A DNA stretch of 64,000 nt from Phocoena phocoena (Eukaryota; Chordata; Mammalia; Artiodactyla; Phocoenidae), in assembly GCF_963924675.1 (NCBI RefSeq), contig NW_027077402.1, positions 2,108,001-2,172,000 of the forward strand. The letters are read 5' to 3'. The notes under the pieces are model-generated. The model did no database searches. It was not told where the DNA came from and worked only from the letters and a program-made list of their open reading frames with translations. Shown here piece by piece: positions 63,682 to 64,000 of the stretch. The position numbers and the translations under genes are program-made. Position 1 is the stretch's first letter, and each line of letters opens with the position of its first letter.

Positions 63682-64000
63682 ATCTTAAAACCCATGGATA
63701 TATATGTCTCCGTAAGAGAATCAAGCGTGTGTACAGCGGCCGAAACGCAGCAGTGAAAATCCGATAAATCCCATTATCAAAATAAATTTCGAAAACAAAA
63801 CACAAAGACAGTGAAATAGAGAGCAATTCTTAAATATTTCACTCAGGCCATGTGATGCAACCGGGATTGAGCACATCTACACCCAGAGCTGTTTGAGACA
63901 TAAGGCTGGACACTTCAGGCTGATAGCATTGGTGAGTTTCGGTGAGCAAATGCAGACCCTTTGAAGTCATACTCCATGGTACCCATTCCATGGGTCCCAA
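63682..64000 (+). repeat. Satellite monomer 29, cut by window end
   Basis: First 319 bp of a monomer, alpha, with the caggccatg and ctccatgg states of monomers 25-27. The array continues beyond the window. Confidence 0.95.

Larger units (their letters stand above)
14766..64000 (+). repeat. Homogeneous 1,747 bp satellite array (common cetacean satellite type)
   Basis: Twenty-eight complete head-to-tail monomers and one partial. Starts of successive monomers are 1,745-1,752 bp apart and average 1747.0 bp; the array runs off the window. All copies share orientation. Two marker systems are used in the monomer entries. Subtype A reads cctatagcttac in the L1-derived part (a stop in the old ORF2 frame); subtype B reads cctattgcttag or cattccttag and stays open. 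Near the monomer start, alpha reads ggccgaaac and beta reads ggcataaac. The 1.75 kb length and L1 content match what I recall of the common cetacean satellite; this was not searched. Small frames on both strands recur in each monomer only because the DNA recurs. Confidence 0.95.

Noticed and set aside
14766..64000. CENP-B box in the monomer
   Set aside because: I looked for the TTCG....A..CGGG pattern on both strands. The nearest candidate, ttcgtatcc...tcgggtt, has the wrong spacing. No box is present, so there is no direct sequence evidence for centromere function.
14766..64000. CRISPR-like array
   Set aside because: Regular spacing of a palindromic 72 bp repeat can look similar, but the spacers are 1.67 kb, nearly identical and L1-derived. 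This is a eukaryotic satellite.
14766..64000. Assembly collapse or artificial duplication of monomers
   Set aside because: Each monomer has its own combination of variants and small length differences, so copied contig errors are unlikely, though the exact copy number cannot be verified from the sequence alone.

Overview
This window is mammalian satellite heterochromatin and its ragged edge. I support no functional protein-coding gene, tRNA, rRNA or CRISPR array. The reading frames present are short or are repeat remnants. The interspersed L1 3' ends are of the cetartiodactyl type. The dominant repeat is a 1,747 bp tandem monomer that agrees, as far as I recall, with the common cetacean satellite (about 1.75 kb in most whales, about 1.58 kb in oceanic dolphins). 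A non-delphinid cetacean is therefore the best guess; no search was run.

Layout. 1-1626: a diverged satellite monomer split by an antisense 5'-truncated L1 (595-1265) with an 11 bp target duplication. 1627-6984: an unrelated GC-rich minisatellite, about 100 units of 53-54 bp arranged in an 11-unit (about 592 bp) higher-order repeat. 6985-8128: a second diverged satellite fragment. 8129-8850: a sense-strand L1 3' end. 8851-10385: non-satellite sequence, partly GC-rich, with a three-copy 65-73 bp repeat. 10386-11400: a decayed gammaretrovirus-like pol remnant, followed by ERV-associated or unassigned sequence and an LTR-like block ending near 12625. 12978-13150: an L1 3' fragment. 13300-14765: a strongly diverged satellite monomer. 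14766-64000: a homogeneous head-to-tail array of 28 complete monomers plus one cut by the window end.

Inside the monomer. Taking position 1 as the base at 14766 and its equivalents, positions from about 870 to the end, plus the first ~115 of the next monomer, can be aligned by eye with the 3' end of a mammalian L1 (end of ORF2, 3' UTR, A-rich tail). A 72 bp palindrome with the look of a mariner-type MITE interrupts this L1 at positions 914-985. Positions ~120-860 have no origin I recognise. Older monomers at the array edge look more like L1 than the core monomers, so the order of events was probably L1, then MITE insertion, then tandem amplification.

Inside the array. Monomers fall into two subtypes (A and B) in the L1-derived part and two (alpha and beta) near the start. 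Shared rare variants recur at 2-, 3-, 8-, 10- and 20-monomer offsets. One chimeric monomer with a 3 bp deletion marks a switch point near 29955. The right end holds a run of near-identical recent copies. These patterns are what unequal exchange and gene conversion would leave.
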